Below, one piece after another: positions 45,869 through 55,009 of a stretch of 64,000 bases of DNA. Position 1 is the stretch's first letter, and each line of letters begins with the position of its first letter. Origin of the DNA: Altererythrobacter sp. TH136 (GTDB taxonomy: Bacteria > Pseudomonadota > Alphaproteobacteria > Sphingomonadales > Sphingomonadaceae); contig NZ_CP041409.1 of assembly GCF_007065885.1 (NCBI RefSeq), forward strand, positions 806,001 to 870,000, written 5' to 3'. The translations under genes were made by a program, and so were the position numbers. The notes below the pieces were generated by a model. It worked only from the letters and a program-made list of their open reading frames with translations. It made no database searches and was not told where the DNA came from.

Positions 45869-46636
45869 ATGACCGATCCGTTTGACCTCGCTGGCAAAGT
45901 CGCTGTCGTTACCGGCTCATCGCGCGGGATCGGCAAGGCCATTGCTGAGCAACTCGCCGCCCGCGGCGCGCGTGTGGTGGTGTCGAGCCGCAAGCAGGAT
46001 GCCTGCGAGGAAGTCGCCGCGGCGATCAACGCGCAGTACGTCGCAGGGCGCGCCATCGCGATCGCGGCCAGCATCTCATCGAAAGAAGCGCTGCAGGACC
46101 TTGTCGCGGGCACGCGCGAGCGGTTCGGGCCGATCGACATCCTGGTGTGCAACGCCGCGTCCAATCCGCACTATGGCTCGCTCGATACGATCGACGATGC
46201 GATGTTCCGCAAGACGCTCGACAACAACATCCTGTCGAATCACTGGCTGATCCAGCTCGCCTTGCCCGATATGCGCGCGAAGCGGGACGGGGCGATCGTG
46301 GTGATCAGTTCGATCGGCGGTCTGCGCGGATCGACGGTGCTCGGCGCCTATACCATCACCAAGGCGGCCGATATCCAGCTGGTCCGTAACTACGCTGTCG
46401 AGAATGGCCAGCACGGCATCCGCGTGAACGGCATCGCGCCGGGCCTGGTAAAAACCGACTTCGCCAAGGCTCTGTACGAAAATCCGGAAGCCGAGAAGGC
46501 GGCGGTGTCGCGCACCCCCATGGGCCGTCTTGGCGTGCCTGACGACATCGCCGGTGCGGCGGTGTTTCTGGCGTCCCCGGCAGCGAGTTGGCTGACCGGA
46601 CAGACGCTGGTCGTCGATGGCGGATCGACGGTCTAA
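45869..46636 (+). CDS. SDR family oxidoreductase
   Basis: 255 aa. NAD(P)-binding TGSSRGIGKAIAEQLAARGA, NAASNPHYGSLDTID (NAG-type loop), catalytic Ser in VISSIGGLRGS, YTITK as the Tyr-x-x-x-Lys, and PGLVKTDFAKAL plus C-terminal GQTLVVDGGSTV. A classical SDR, of the kind often annotated glucose or 3-ketoacyl reductase; substrate unknown. ATG 45869 follows GGGAGAGCACC. Same strand as the gcdH group with 61 nt spacing. Confidence 0.88.
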   Translation: MTDPFDLAGKVAVVTGSSRGIGKAIAEQLAARGARVVVSSRKQDACEEVAAAINAQYVAGRAIAIAASISSKEALQDLVAGTRERFGPIDILVCNAASNPHYGSLDTIDDAMFRKTLDNNILSNHWLIQLALPDMRAKRDGAIVVISSIGGLRGSTVLGAYTITKAADIQLVRNYAVENGQHGIRVNGIAPGLVKTDFAKALYENPEAEKAAVSRTPMGRLGVPDDIAGAAVFLASPAASWLTGQTLVVDGGSTV

Positions 46637-46805
46637 ACGCGCGCTGACTGCACTCCCGCTTGCCGCCATTCCAGAAAGCGGTATGCTCGATTCGTTGAGC
46701 CGCGCACAAGCGGCCGGCGGGAGAGATGCAAGTGGTCTGGAAATCCGTCACTTCAGTTGAGAAGCGCGTTCGCGGCAGCCTCGTCCTGGTATCGGGGGCT
46801 TTCGC

Positions 46806-48302
46806 TTGATCGCCCCGGGTTCCCTGCAAGGAGACGGCAGCCGGATTCCCCTCGGTACACGGCTGTCCTATGGCTTTGGCGCCGTGTCCAACGGGATCAA
46901 GAACGCCGCGTTCTCGACTTATCTGCTGCTGTATTACAATCAGGTGGTGGGCGTTTCGGCGGCAATCGTATCGACTGCGATCGCGCTCACCCTCATCGTC
47001 GATGCCGTGGCCGATCCGTTCATCGGCCGCTGGTCGGACATGACCCGCTCGCGCATCGGGCGGCGGCATCCCTTCATCTTCGGGTCGGCGCTGCCCACCG
47101 CGTTCTTCTTCGTGCTCGCGTGGTTTCCGCCGGACGGACTGTCGGACCTGGCGATGGGAGCATGGATCTTCGCGCTCGCCGCACTCACCCGCATGTCGAT
47201 CAGCGCGTTCGAGATCCCCAGCTCTGCAATGGCGCCGGAACTGACCAGCGATTACGCGGAGCGCACGCGGCTGTTCTCGCTCCGTTATTTCTTCGGCTAC
47301 GCCGGCACTTTCGGCTTCACCGCGTTCAGCCTGGCGTTTTTCTTCGTCGCGACGCCGGAGTTCCCGCGCGGGCAGCTCAACCCCGAAGGATACGTCAAGT
47401 TCGCTTTTGCCGGCGGCGCGCTGATCTTCATCGCCATTCTCGTATGCGGTCTGGGGACCGTGAAGCGGGTGTCACACATGCGGCAGGCGGAGGAAAGCGG
47501 ACCGGGCGGCCTGCTGTCGCACGTGAAGGAAATGGGCGACGCGTTTCGCCACCCCGGCTTCCTCGCGATCTTCGGCTTCGGCGTGTTCAAGTACACCGCC
47601 ATCGGCCTCTACAGTGCCACCACGCTGTATTTCGGCACGTATGTGTTCAAGCTGGGCGCGGGGCAGCTTGCGCTGCTCACCTTCGATTCCCTCGTCGCCG
47701 CCGCGATCGCGGCTCCGCTGGCCCCGAAGTTCTCGCGCTGGCTGGGCAAGCGCAACACGTCAGCGCTGATGGCCGTGTTCGGTGTCGCGCTCGGCCTCAC
47801 GCCCCTCGCCCTCACCTACCTGCGGGTGTTCTTCGCCCCCGGCGACCCCATGCTGCTGCCGACGCTGTTCGTGATCGGCGCGGTCTATGGCTCGATGGTG
47901 GCGATATCGCTGATCAACACCAGCGCGATGCTGGCCGACGTGGTGGAAGACCACGCGGTGAAGACCGGCAAGCACACCGCCGGCGTCTTCTTCGCCGCGT
48001 CGAGCTTCATGCAGCAGTGTTCCAGCGCGCTCGGCATCCTGGCCGCGGGCCTCGTCCTGACCTGGTCGGGATTTCCCGAGAAGATCGCGCCGGAGGCGGT
48101 CACCCGCGCGATGGAGCAGAGCCTGCTGGCGCACTACATCCCGGTAGTGATGAGCTTGTGGATCATTGGCGCGCTGTTCCTGTTGTTCTATCCCATCGAC
48201 GAGGCCAAGCACCGCGCGAATGTCGAACGGCTGAAAGCGCTCGAAGCCGAATCGCGTGAACAAGTCGTGCGTGACGGGGCCTTCGGCGCCCCTGCGAGAT
48301 AA
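46806..48302 (+). CDS. MFS transporter, GPH (MelB-like) family
   Basis: 498 aa, about 12 membrane helices. The GPH signature is DAVADPFIGRWSDMTRSRIGRRHPFIFGSALP, in the loop between helices 2 and 3, which includes the acidic residues that bind cation in MelB-type symporters; ISAFEIPSSAMAPELTSDY follows. It likely imports a glycoside, organic acid or similar substrate with Na+ or H+. The start is TTG 46806, as no ATG precedes the first helix. It begins the transport and beta-oxidation group; the first acyl-CoA dehydrogenase gene follows 13 nt downstream. Confidence 0.85.
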   Translation: MIAPGSLQGDGSRIPLGTRLSYGFGAVSNGIKNAAFSTYLLLYYNQVVGVSAAIVSTAIALTLIVDAVADPFIGRWSDMTRSRIGRRHPFIFGSALPTAFFFVLAWFPPDGLSDLAMGAWIFALAALTRMSISAFEIPSSAMAPELTSDYAERTRLFSLRYFFGYAGTFGFTAFSLAFFFVATPEFPRGQLNPEGYVKFAFAGGALIFIAILVCGLGTVKRVSHMRQAEESGPGGLLSHVKEMGDAFRHPGFLAIFGFGVFKYTAIGLYSATTLYFGTYVFKLGAGQLALLTFDSLVAAAIAAPLAPKFSRWLGKRNTSALMAVFGVALGLTPLALTYLRVFFAPGDPMLLPTLFVIGAVYGSMVAISLINTSAMLADVVEDHAVKTGKHTAGVFFAASSFMQQCSSALGILAAGLVLTWSGFPEKIAPEAVTRAMEQSLLAHYIPVVMSLWIIGALFLLFYPIDEAKHRANVERLKALEAESREQVVRDGAFGAPAR

Positions 48303-48315
48303 CGAGGAGACTGAC

Positions 48316-49527
48316 ATGGCAACCCTGGCAGAGCCGCAAACGGCAAGCGCCGACGATACCTTTCGCGAGGAAGTGCGCAGCTTTCTGGCGGAAAACTTCC
48401 CCCCTGATCTGAAGAACAAGGGCAATGCGCTCGCCAGTGTGGAAGGCCCCACCCAGGAAGGCCCGGCCGAAAAGGCGTGGCGCGAAGCCATGGGTGCACG
48501 CGGCTGGGGCGTGCCGACCTGGCCCAAGGAATACGGCGGCGGCGGGTTGACCCGCAAGCAAGCGGCAATCCTCAACGAGGAGATGGCCAAGGCCGGCGCT
48601 TACAACCCGATCGGCGGCATGGGCGTGATGATGTTCGGCCCCACCCTGCTGGAATACGGCAGCGAGGAGCAGAAGCAGGAGCATATTCCCCCGATCGCGC
48701 GCGGCGAGATCCGCTGGTGCCAGGGCTATTCGGAACCCAACGCCGGGTCCGATCTTGCGAACCTGCAGACCTTTGCCGAGGACAAGGGCGATCACTACCT
48801 CGTCAACGGGCAGAAAACCTGGACCAGCGGCGGCCAGTGGGCCGACAAGTGCTTCGCGATCGTGCGGACCGACCGCAGCGACAAGCATCACGGCATCTCG
48901 TTCATGCTGATCGACATGGATGCGCCCGGCGTGGAAGTGCGCCCGATCCAGATGATCAGCGGCATGAGCCCGTTCTGTGAAACATTCTTCACCGACGTGA
49001 AGGTGCCCAAGGAGAATCTGGTCGGGAAGGAAGGCCAGGGCTGGACCATCGGCAAGCGCCTGCTTCAGCACGAGCGCACCAACCTGTCCGGCGGCGGCAG
49101 CATGGCCCGGATGATGGGCTCCAGCCTCGCCGACACGGCCAAGAAATACGTCGAGACCGACGACACCGGCGCGATCGCCGACAAGACCCTGCGCGACAAG
49201 ATCGCCGATTTCGAGATCCGCTGGCAGAGCTTCCTGCTCACCGCCAAGCGCGCGGTCGAAGAAAGCAAGGCGGCCGGCGGCGTGTCCGAAATCAGCTCGG
49301 TGCTCAAGAAGCTCGGCACCAAGCTCGGCCAGGAACGTGCCGAACTGATGATCGAGATCCAGGGCCTGCAGGGCCTTGGCTGGGAAGGCGAAGGCTTCAC
49401 CGATAGCGAACTGGCGGGCGTGCGCGCCTGGCTGTTCGGCAAGGCGACCACGATCTACGGCGGCTCGACCGAAATCCAGAACAACATCATCGCCAAGCGC
49501 GTGCTTGGCATGCTCGACCACCAGTAA
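48316..49527 (+). CDS. Acyl-CoA dehydrogenase, catalytic-type subunit
   Basis: 403 aa. FAD/substrate motifs GYSEPNAGSDLANLQ and GQKTWTSGGQWADK are typical. The C-terminal position that is Glu in MCAD (IYEG) is IYGG here, but Glu253 in LLQHERTNL stands where isovaleryl-CoA dehydrogenase has its catalytic base, so it is probably active. ATG 48316 follows AACGAGGAGAC. The next gene, another acyl-CoA dehydrogenase homologue, starts 13 nt after its stop; the two likely form a heteromer as in FadE26/FadE27-type pairs. Substrate probably a longer or branched acyl-CoA. Confidence 0.9.
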   Translation: MATLAEPQTASADDTFREEVRSFLAENFPPDLKNKGNALASVEGPTQEGPAEKAWREAMGARGWGVPTWPKEYGGGGLTRKQAAILNEEMAKAGAYNPIGGMGVMMFGPTLLEYGSEEQKQEHIPPIARGEIRWCQGYSEPNAGSDLANLQTFAEDKGDHYLVNGQKTWTSGGQWADKCFAIVRTDRSDKHHGISFMLIDMDAPGVEVRPIQMISGMSPFCETFFTDVKVPKENLVGKEGQGWTIGKRLLQHERTNLSGGGSMARMMGSSLADTAKKYVETDDTGAIADKTLRDKIADFEIRWQSFLLTAKRAVEESKAAGGVSEISSVLKKLGTKLGQERAELMIEIQGLQGLGWEGEGFTDSELAGVRAWLFGKATTIYGGSTEIQNNIIAKRVLGMLDHQ

Positions 49528-49540
49528 AGGCGCGCGAGAC

Positions 49541-50608
49541 ATGGCTATCTTGAACGAAGAACAGGAAATGCTGCGCGACATGGCGCGCGGCTGGGCGACC
49601 AACGAGAACCCGATCACCGCTTGGCGCAAGGTGCGCACGGAGAAGCCGGCCGAAGGCTACTCGCCTGACGTCTGGCGGACGATGGGCGAGATGGGCTGGG
49701 CCGGGATCGTCATCCCCGAAGAGTTCGGCGGCAGTGATTTCGGCTGGATGAGCGCTGGCCTGGTGGTGGAGGAGCTCGGCAAGACGCTCACCGCCAGCCC
49801 GATGATCGCCAGCACCCTCGCCGCAAGCGCGATCGTGCTGGGCGGCAGCGACGAACAGAAGCAGAAGTGGCTGCCACGGCTCGCCACGGGTGAAGTGGTC
49901 GGCACGCTCGCGTTCGATGAAGGTCCGCGGCACACGGGCCGGTATTCGGCCGCCGTCGATGGCGGCAAGCTGTCCGGCACGAAGGCGTTCGTCCACGAAG
50001 CGCATGGCGCGACCCTGTTCGTGGTCGCTGCGGCGGACGGGCTCTATCTGGTGGAAAAGGGCGACGGCGTGTCGCTGTCGGACCGCAAGTTGACCGATCA
50101 GCGCAGCCACGCCGAAGTCACCTTCAATGGGGCGGCGGCGGACAAGCTGGCGAACGGCAGGGAGGATCTGGTTGACCAGGTGCTCGACCGTGCGCGCATC
50201 CTCACCGCGGCCGAGATGCTGGGCATGGCGCAGCAGGTGTTCGACGTGACCCTCGATTACCTGAAGCAGCGCGTGCAGTTCAACCAGGTGCTCGCCAGCT
50301 TCCAGGCTTTGCAGCACCGGATGGCGGACCTGTTCGGCGACCTGGCGATGATGCGATCGGCGGTCGAAGGGGGTCTTGAAGCGCTCGATGGCGGTTACGG
50401 CATTCCCCGCGCCGCGACGGTCGCCAAGGCCGAAGCGAACCGCGTGCTCCACACGATGAGCCGCGAGGGCATCCAGCTGCACGGCGGCATCGGCATGACC
50501 GATGAATACGATGTCGGCTTCTTCCTCAAGCGCGCGCGCGTGCTCGAATCGAGCTGGGGTTCCACCGGCTATCTGAAGAACCGGTTTGCCGCCCTGGCGG
50601 GCTACTGA
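49541..50608 (+). CDS. Acyl-CoA dehydrogenase-like partner subunit, no visible catalytic Glu
   Basis: 355 aa. N-terminal MAILNEEQEMLRDMARGWA and C-terminal SREGIQLHGGIGMTDEYDVGFFLKR identify an ACAD fold of the smaller FadE27-like type. The IVD-type catalytic position reads LDRARILTA and no YEG motif occurs at the C-terminus, so neither usual glutamate is present. The FAD-contacting segments are also shortened (LAFDEGPRHTG). It is probably the second, structural or FAD-binding partner of the subunit encoded just upstream. The MFS gene appears to start at CTG over this stop codon. Confidence 0.85.
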   Translation: MAILNEEQEMLRDMARGWATNENPITAWRKVRTEKPAEGYSPDVWRTMGEMGWAGIVIPEEFGGSDFGWMSAGLVVEELGKTLTASPMIASTLAASAIVLGGSDEQKQKWLPRLATGEVVGTLAFDEGPRHTGRYSAAVDGGKLSGTKAFVHEAHGATLFVVAAADGLYLVEKGDGVSLSDRKLTDQRSHAEVTFNGAAADKLANGREDLVDQVLDRARILTAAEMLGMAQQVFDVTLDYLKQRVQFNQVLASFQALQHRMADLFGDLAMMRSAVEGGLEALDGGYGIPRAATVAKAEANRVLHTMSREGIQLHGGIGMTDEYDVGFFLKRARVLESSWGSTGYLKNRFAALAGY

Positions 50609-51915
50609 GTTCGGTTGATCCTGTCGAAGACGACGTCCTCGCCCTTCGGGGTGGGGACGACGCCTTCGCGCGCCACGACCGGTTCGTCGCGGACAACCTG
50701 AAGCGCAATTACACCGCGAATTTCATTCACGGCGTGCTGGGGATGACCGGCTTCCGCCTGATCTACGCGCCGACCATCATCCCCGCTTACCTGCTGGCGA
50801 TCACCGGCAGCGCGGCGGCGGTCGGGCTCGGCACCGCACTGCTCCAGCTTGGCGCCACCATCTCGCCGATCCTGTCGGGCGCGCGGATCGAGCATCGCAG
50901 CCACATCCTGCCGTATTCGATCCGCGTCGGATCGATGATGCGGCTGGCCATCCTCGGCCTTGCCCTTGCCGGCTGGTTCCTGACCGGCGAGGTGCTGGTC
51001 ATGGTCACGCTGGCGCTGTTCGCGTTCCTGGGCTTCTTCAACGGCGCCCAGCGTGTCGCCTTCCAGATGATCATGGCCAAGGTTATCCCGATAGACCGGC
51101 GGGGCCGGTTGCAGGGGTACCGGAACCTTGCCGGCGGGCTGATTGCGGCGGTGCTGGCGTGGGTCGCGGGCAAGTACTTCATTGCGGAGGAGTGGCTGGG
51201 CAACGGATACTCCACCACGTTCCTGTTCGCCTTCGCGCTGACCAGCGCGGGGCTGCTGGTGCTGCAGACGATGATCCGCGAGCCCGCTGCACCGGCGTCG
51301 CGCCCGGTCATCCCGTTGCGCGAGCGCATCCGGCAGTTCCCGCAGCTGCTGGAGGACAAGGACTTCGCCCGCTTCATCGCGGCGCAGGCCTGCGCCACCG
51401 CGATCCGCATCGGCGGGCCATTCTGGACGATCTACGCCGCGCAGCGTCTGGGGATGACCGGCGCGCTCATCGGCGGGCTCAGCTTCGCGTTCCTTGGCGC
51501 GGATACCTTGTCGAACCTGTTGTGGGGCCCGATGGGCGACCGGCTGGGCTTTCGCATCGTCTACATCCTGTCGCTCGCCAGCGCGGCGGCGGGCGTGATC
51601 CTGCTGATGACGCTGGGCACGGCGGCGGCGATCTACGCGGCGTTCATCCTGCTGGGCATCGGCGGATCGGGCTGGATGCTGGCGTCGACGACGATGGTGC
51701 TCGAATTCGGCGCGCACGAAGATATTCCCATGCGCCTGGCCTTTGTCACCACCGCGGAAGGCGCGGTGGCAGCGATCGGTCCGATCCTCGCGGGACTGCT
51801 GGTCGCCGTCGCCGGGTTTGGCCCGCTATTCGCGCTGGTGCTCGCGGGCATCGCCCTGGCGCTGGTGCTGATGATATTTGCAGTACGTGAACCGCGCCGG
51901 CGCACGCAAGTTTGA
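50605..51915 (+). CDS. MFS transporter (start probably CTG at 50605)
   Basis: 436 aa if read from CTG 50605. The major-facilitator body is clear: GFRLIYAPTIIPAYLLAITGS, a loop RIEHRSHILPYSIRVGSMMR, GFFNGAQRVAFQMIMAKVIP and GALIGGLSFAFLGADTLSNLLWGPMGD. The first ordinary start, GTG 50734, would cut into the conserved N-terminus. Upstream residues in frame, ending DRFVADNLKRNYTANFIHGV, read as a genuine cytoplasmic tail and first helix. The only start-like codon there is CTG 50605, placed as CTGA over the preceding stop, just like other coupled junctions here. Probably imports or exports a substrate of the adjacent pathway. Confidence 0.78.
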   Translation: MSSVDPVEDDVLALRGGDDAFARHDRFVADNLKRNYTANFIHGVLGMTGFRLIYAPTIIPAYLLAITGSAAAVGLGTALLQLGATISPILSGARIEHRSHILPYSIRVGSMMRLAILGLALAGWFLTGEVLVMVTLALFAFLGFFNGAQRVAFQMIMAKVIPIDRRGRLQGYRNLAGGLIAAVLAWVAGKYFIAEEWLGNGYSTTFLFAFALTSAGLLVLQTMIREPAAPASRPVIPLRERIRQFPQLLEDKDFARFIAAQACATAIRIGGPFWTIYAAQRLGMTGALIGGLSFAFLGADTLSNLLWGPMGDRLGFRIVYILSLASAAAGVILLMTLGTAAAIYAAFILLGIGGSGWMLASTTMVLEFGAHEDIPMRLAFVTTAEGAVAAIGPILAGLLVAVAGFGPLFALVLAGIALALVLMIFAVREPRRRTQV

Positions 51916-51986
51916 CTTTCGAGGCCAAGGCGTTGCCCGCCTGCCTCACCTCCACGGAAAGAACCGGGATTCAGCGGCCAAGCGCT

Positions 51987-52007
51987 GCTTCCTGCTTGAC
52001 AGGAAGC
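51987..52007 (+). terminator. Candidate terminator after the MFS gene
   Basis: GCTTCCTG (51987-51994) pairs perfectly with CAGGAAGC (52000-52007) around the loop CTTGA, and is followed by TTGTGTT. It separates the ACAD/MFS genes from the TonB receptor. The U-tract is interrupted. Confidence 0.45.
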
Positions 52008-52088
52008 TTGTGTTCACCTTTCAGATTCGAGGAACGGGTACCCATCGCGTAATGGCGAGGACCCGTCCCCAAGGGAGAGAGAAGACCG

Positions 52089-54932
52089 ATGATCAAGGCT
52101 AATCTGCGCCATACCTGTGCCTGCTTCGCAATCGCGGCGGGCATTTTCGGGGTGAGCTCCGCTCAAGCGCAAGACACCTCGGCCGCTGCTGTGACCGAAG
52201 AGTCGGCCGAGGTGCTGGAAGAGAGCGTCGATGATGTGGGCATCGTGGTGACCGCGCAGGGCCGCGCCCAGGCGCTGGCTGACGTTCCGGTCGCGATCTC
52301 TGCCGTTAATGCAGAGACGCTCCAGAATTCGGGTGCCAATGACATTCGGCAGCTCAACCAGGTCGCCCCGTCGCTCCTGGTGTCCTCGACCGGCAACGAA
52401 GCGAATGCCTCTCCGCGTATTCGCGGTATCGGCACCGTCGGCGACAATCCCGGCCTTGAAAGCTCGGTGGTTGTGTTCATCGACGGCGTGTATCGCTCGC
52501 GTTCGGGCATCGGCCTGAACGAACTCGGTGAGATCGACCGCGTCGAGGTGCTGCGCGGCCCGCAAGGAACCCTGGGCGGCCGTAACTCCTCCGCCGGCCT
52601 GATCTCCATTATCTCTAAGCAGCCGTCCTTCAGCGGTTTCTCCGCCGGTGGCGAAGCCACTTACGGCAACTACGATTACCTGCGTCTGGCAGGGAACGTG
52701 AACGTGCCGCTCGGCGATACCGTGGCCGCCCGGGTCGACGGCGTGTTCGTGCAGCGTGACGGGTTCTACCGGGATCCCGCGAACGACACCCGGGTCAACG
52801 ACCGCGATCGCTATTTCCTGCGCGGGCAGCTCCGCTTCGAGCCGACCAGCGACATCAGCGTCCGTCTGATCGGCGATTACACGAACCGCGAGGAATCGTG
52901 CTGCGGTGCGGTCTATGTCGATCGCTCGGTCAATCCGTTCATCGGCAATCTCAACGAGCCGGTGGCATCGGTCAATGCGGGCGCCGGGACGTTCGGCAAC
53001 GGCAACAACATCATCAACGTGCTGCGCGATCTGGGGCAAGACCCGGCCGCGTTCAACCGGGGCTACGATCGTACGCTGTCGGTCACTCCCGGCCGCAGCT
53101 ACGACGGCAAGACCGAGGATTGGGGCGTTTCAGGCCAAGTGGATTGGAACCTCGGCGAGGCATCGCTGACCTCGATTACCGCATACCGCGATTACTATAA
53201 CGAACAGGCTGCCGACCTCGATTACAGCACCATCGACATCCTTTACAACGGGGCTGATGGCAACAACCGGCGCGCGTTCAGGACTTTCACGCAGGAACTG
53301 CGCCTGAACGGCGAAGCATTCGACGGTAAGCTCGACTGGCTGATTGGCGGCTTCTACGCGGACGAGAAATTCCGCGGGAAAAGCAATCTGCGCTTCGGCA
53401 GCCAGTATGGCCGCTTTGCCGCTTGCCGCGCTGTGTCCGGCGGCACGCTGGCCGCGGGCTATTCCCCGACCAGCGCGGGCTGCCTCGCGCCGGCCATTCG
53501 CGGTGCGCTTAACGCCGGATTTGTCCCCGGCATCTCGGCCGGGGTGGGACAGACCCTCACCGCCGCGTTCGACCGGCTGGATTCCATCAGCGATCGCGGA
53601 AGCACCGTGGATTTCTACCGGCAGGACAGCCGCAGCTTCGCGGCCTTCACGCACAACATCCTGCACGTCACCGACACGGTCGATCTGACGCTGGGCCTGC
53701 GTTATACCAATGAACGCAAGAAGTTCAGCGCCACCTTCGGCAACGACAACACGGCGTGTGTCGCCCAGCAGGCGGCGCTTGGGCCCTTCCTCGCCACCGG
53801 TCTGGCGGCCACGGCGGGCGGGCTCATCTCGCTGACGTGCCAGGGCAATTCGACGAGCGAGCTGAACGGGGTCAGCATCAACGACCAGCGCAAGGAAGAC
53901 GAATTCACCGGCACCGCCATCCTGTCGTGGAAGCCGGTCGACGATCTGCTGGTCTACGGCAGCTATTCGCGCGGGTACAAGGCGGGCGGGTTCAACTTCG
54001 ACCGCTCGGCGCTCAAGGCACCGATCCGGTCATTCGCCAGCTTCGGCGGCGGCAATGCGCAGGCCGGTGCGCAGGCGCTCGTCGGCAATCTCCAGTTCGA
54101 CGCGGAAACGGTGAACGCATTCGAGATTGGCGCGAAGTACGCGACCGGACCTTTTTCGCTGTCTGGCGCGCTGTTCCTTCAGCAGTTCAGCAACTTCCAG
54201 CTGAACACGTTCGACGGCACCGTCTACATCGTCCAGAATATCAACGGCTGTTCGGCTGATCTGAACGGTGCCGACCGTGACCAAAGCAAGTTCACAGGCG
54301 CTCCCAACTTCAACGCCGGCGCCAGCGCCAGCGGCGCCTGCGCCGCGGACGATGTGACGTATGGCGTGCGCTCGCAGGGCGTCGAGTTGGAAGCGCAACT
54401 GGTTCCGGCCGACAACATCCGGGTGGCGCTCGGCATGACCTATGCCGACACCAAGTATCGCCGGAACCTGGTTGGGACCGAGGATGGCGCGCCGCTTAAC
54501 GAGTCGCTGCGCAAGCTGCCGGGGGACAACCTGTCCAACGCGCCGCAGATCACCACCACCGCCTCGTTCGCCTATACCCCGGAAATCGGCAACAGTGGCC
54601 TGTCGGCCCTGTTCTATGTCGATGGCCGGATGACCGGCGACTACAACACGGGGTCGGACCTGTTCCCGCAGAAGGAGCAGGACGGTTACGCGTTGTTCAA
54701 CGCCCGCATCGGCCTCCGCGGCCCCGACCAGCGTTGGTCGGTGGAGCTGTGGGGACAGAACATCTTCAACAAGGACTACGCTCAGGTCGCCTTCAACTCG
54801 CCGTTCCAGGAAGGCGCGGTCTCGACGACGACTGCGTTCGCCGATCCGCAGTACCCGGGCGGCCGGCAGATCTATTCGCAGTTCCTCGCGGAGCCGCGGA
54901 CTTACGGTGTGACCCTGCGCAGCCAGTTCTGA
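52089..54932 (+). CDS. TonB-dependent outer-membrane receptor
   Basis: 947 aa. Signal peptide up to AQAQ, then an N-terminal segment with DDVGIVVTAQGRAQALADVPVAIS, the TonB-box region and plug start. The plug shows SPRIRGIGTVGDNPGLESSVVVFIDGVYRSRSG and IDRVEVLRGPQGTLGGRNSSAG. The rest is a 22-strand barrel ending with RTYGVTLRSQF, terminal Phe. It imports a large or hydrophobic substrate using TonB. The substrate is unknown; this family in Sphingomonadales is very diverse. Strong ribosome-binding site AAGGGAGAGAGAAG. Followed by a strong terminator. It is the uptake end of the surrounding catabolic group. Confidence 0.93.
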   Translation: MIKANLRHTCACFAIAAGIFGVSSAQAQDTSAAAVTEESAEVLEESVDDVGIVVTAQGRAQALADVPVAISAVNAETLQNSGANDIRQLNQVAPSLLVSSTGNEANASPRIRGIGTVGDNPGLESSVVVFIDGVYRSRSGIGLNELGEIDRVEVLRGPQGTLGGRNSSAGLISIISKQPSFSGFSAGGEATYGNYDYLRLAGNVNVPLGDTVAARVDGVFVQRDGFYRDPANDTRVNDRDRYFLRGQLRFEPTSDISVRLIGDYTNREESCCGAVYVDRSVNPFIGNLNEPVASVNAGAGTFGNGNNIINVLRDLGQDPAAFNRGYDRTLSVTPGRSYDGKTEDWGVSGQVDWNLGEASLTSITAYRDYYNEQAADLDYSTIDILYNGADGNNRRAFRTFTQELRLNGEAFDGKLDWLIGGFYADEKFRGKSNLRFGSQYGRFAACRAVSGGTLAAGYSPTSAGCLAPAIRGALNAGFVPGISAGVGQTLTAAFDRLDSISDRGSTVDFYRQDSRSFAAFTHNILHVTDTVDLTLGLRYTNERKKFSATFGNDNTACVAQQAALGPFLATGLAATAGGLISLTCQGNSTSELNGVSINDQRKEDEFTGTAILSWKPVDDLLVYGSYSRGYKAGGFNFDRSALKAPIRSFASFGGGNAQAGAQALVGNLQFDAETVNAFEIGAKYATGPFSLSGALFLQQFSNFQLNTFDGTVYIVQNINGCSADLNGADRDQSKFTGAPNFNAGASASGACAADDVTYGVRSQGVELEAQLVPADNIRVALGMTYADTKYRRNLVGTEDGAPLNESLRKLPGDNLSNAPQITTTASFAYTPEIGNSGLSALFYVDGRMTGDYNTGSDLFPQKEQDGYALFNARIGLRGPDQRWSVELWGQNIFNKDYAQVAFNSPFQEGAVSTTTAFADPQYPGGRQIYSQFLAEPRTYGVTLRSQF

Positions 54933-54954
54933 TCGCAGGCTAATTGATCGGGAG

Positions 54955-54988
54955 GGGGCCGGGTACCGCGAGGTATCCGGCCCCTTTT
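54955..54988 (+). terminator. Strong rho-independent terminator of the TonB receptor gene
   Basis: A 13-bp stem (54955-54967 with 54972-54984, one G-T pair) with loop GCGA is followed by TTTTCGTT. It lies 22 nt after the receptor stop and between convergent genes. Confidence 0.92.
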
Positions 54989-55009
54989 CGTTGCCACAAA
55001 TCTAGTTAT

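Noticed and set aside
46757-48259. 500-codon open frame in a different plus-strand frame over the GPH transporter
   Set aside because: The transporter frame carries the GPH loop and membrane helices; this frame is Arg/Pro/Gly rich and featureless.
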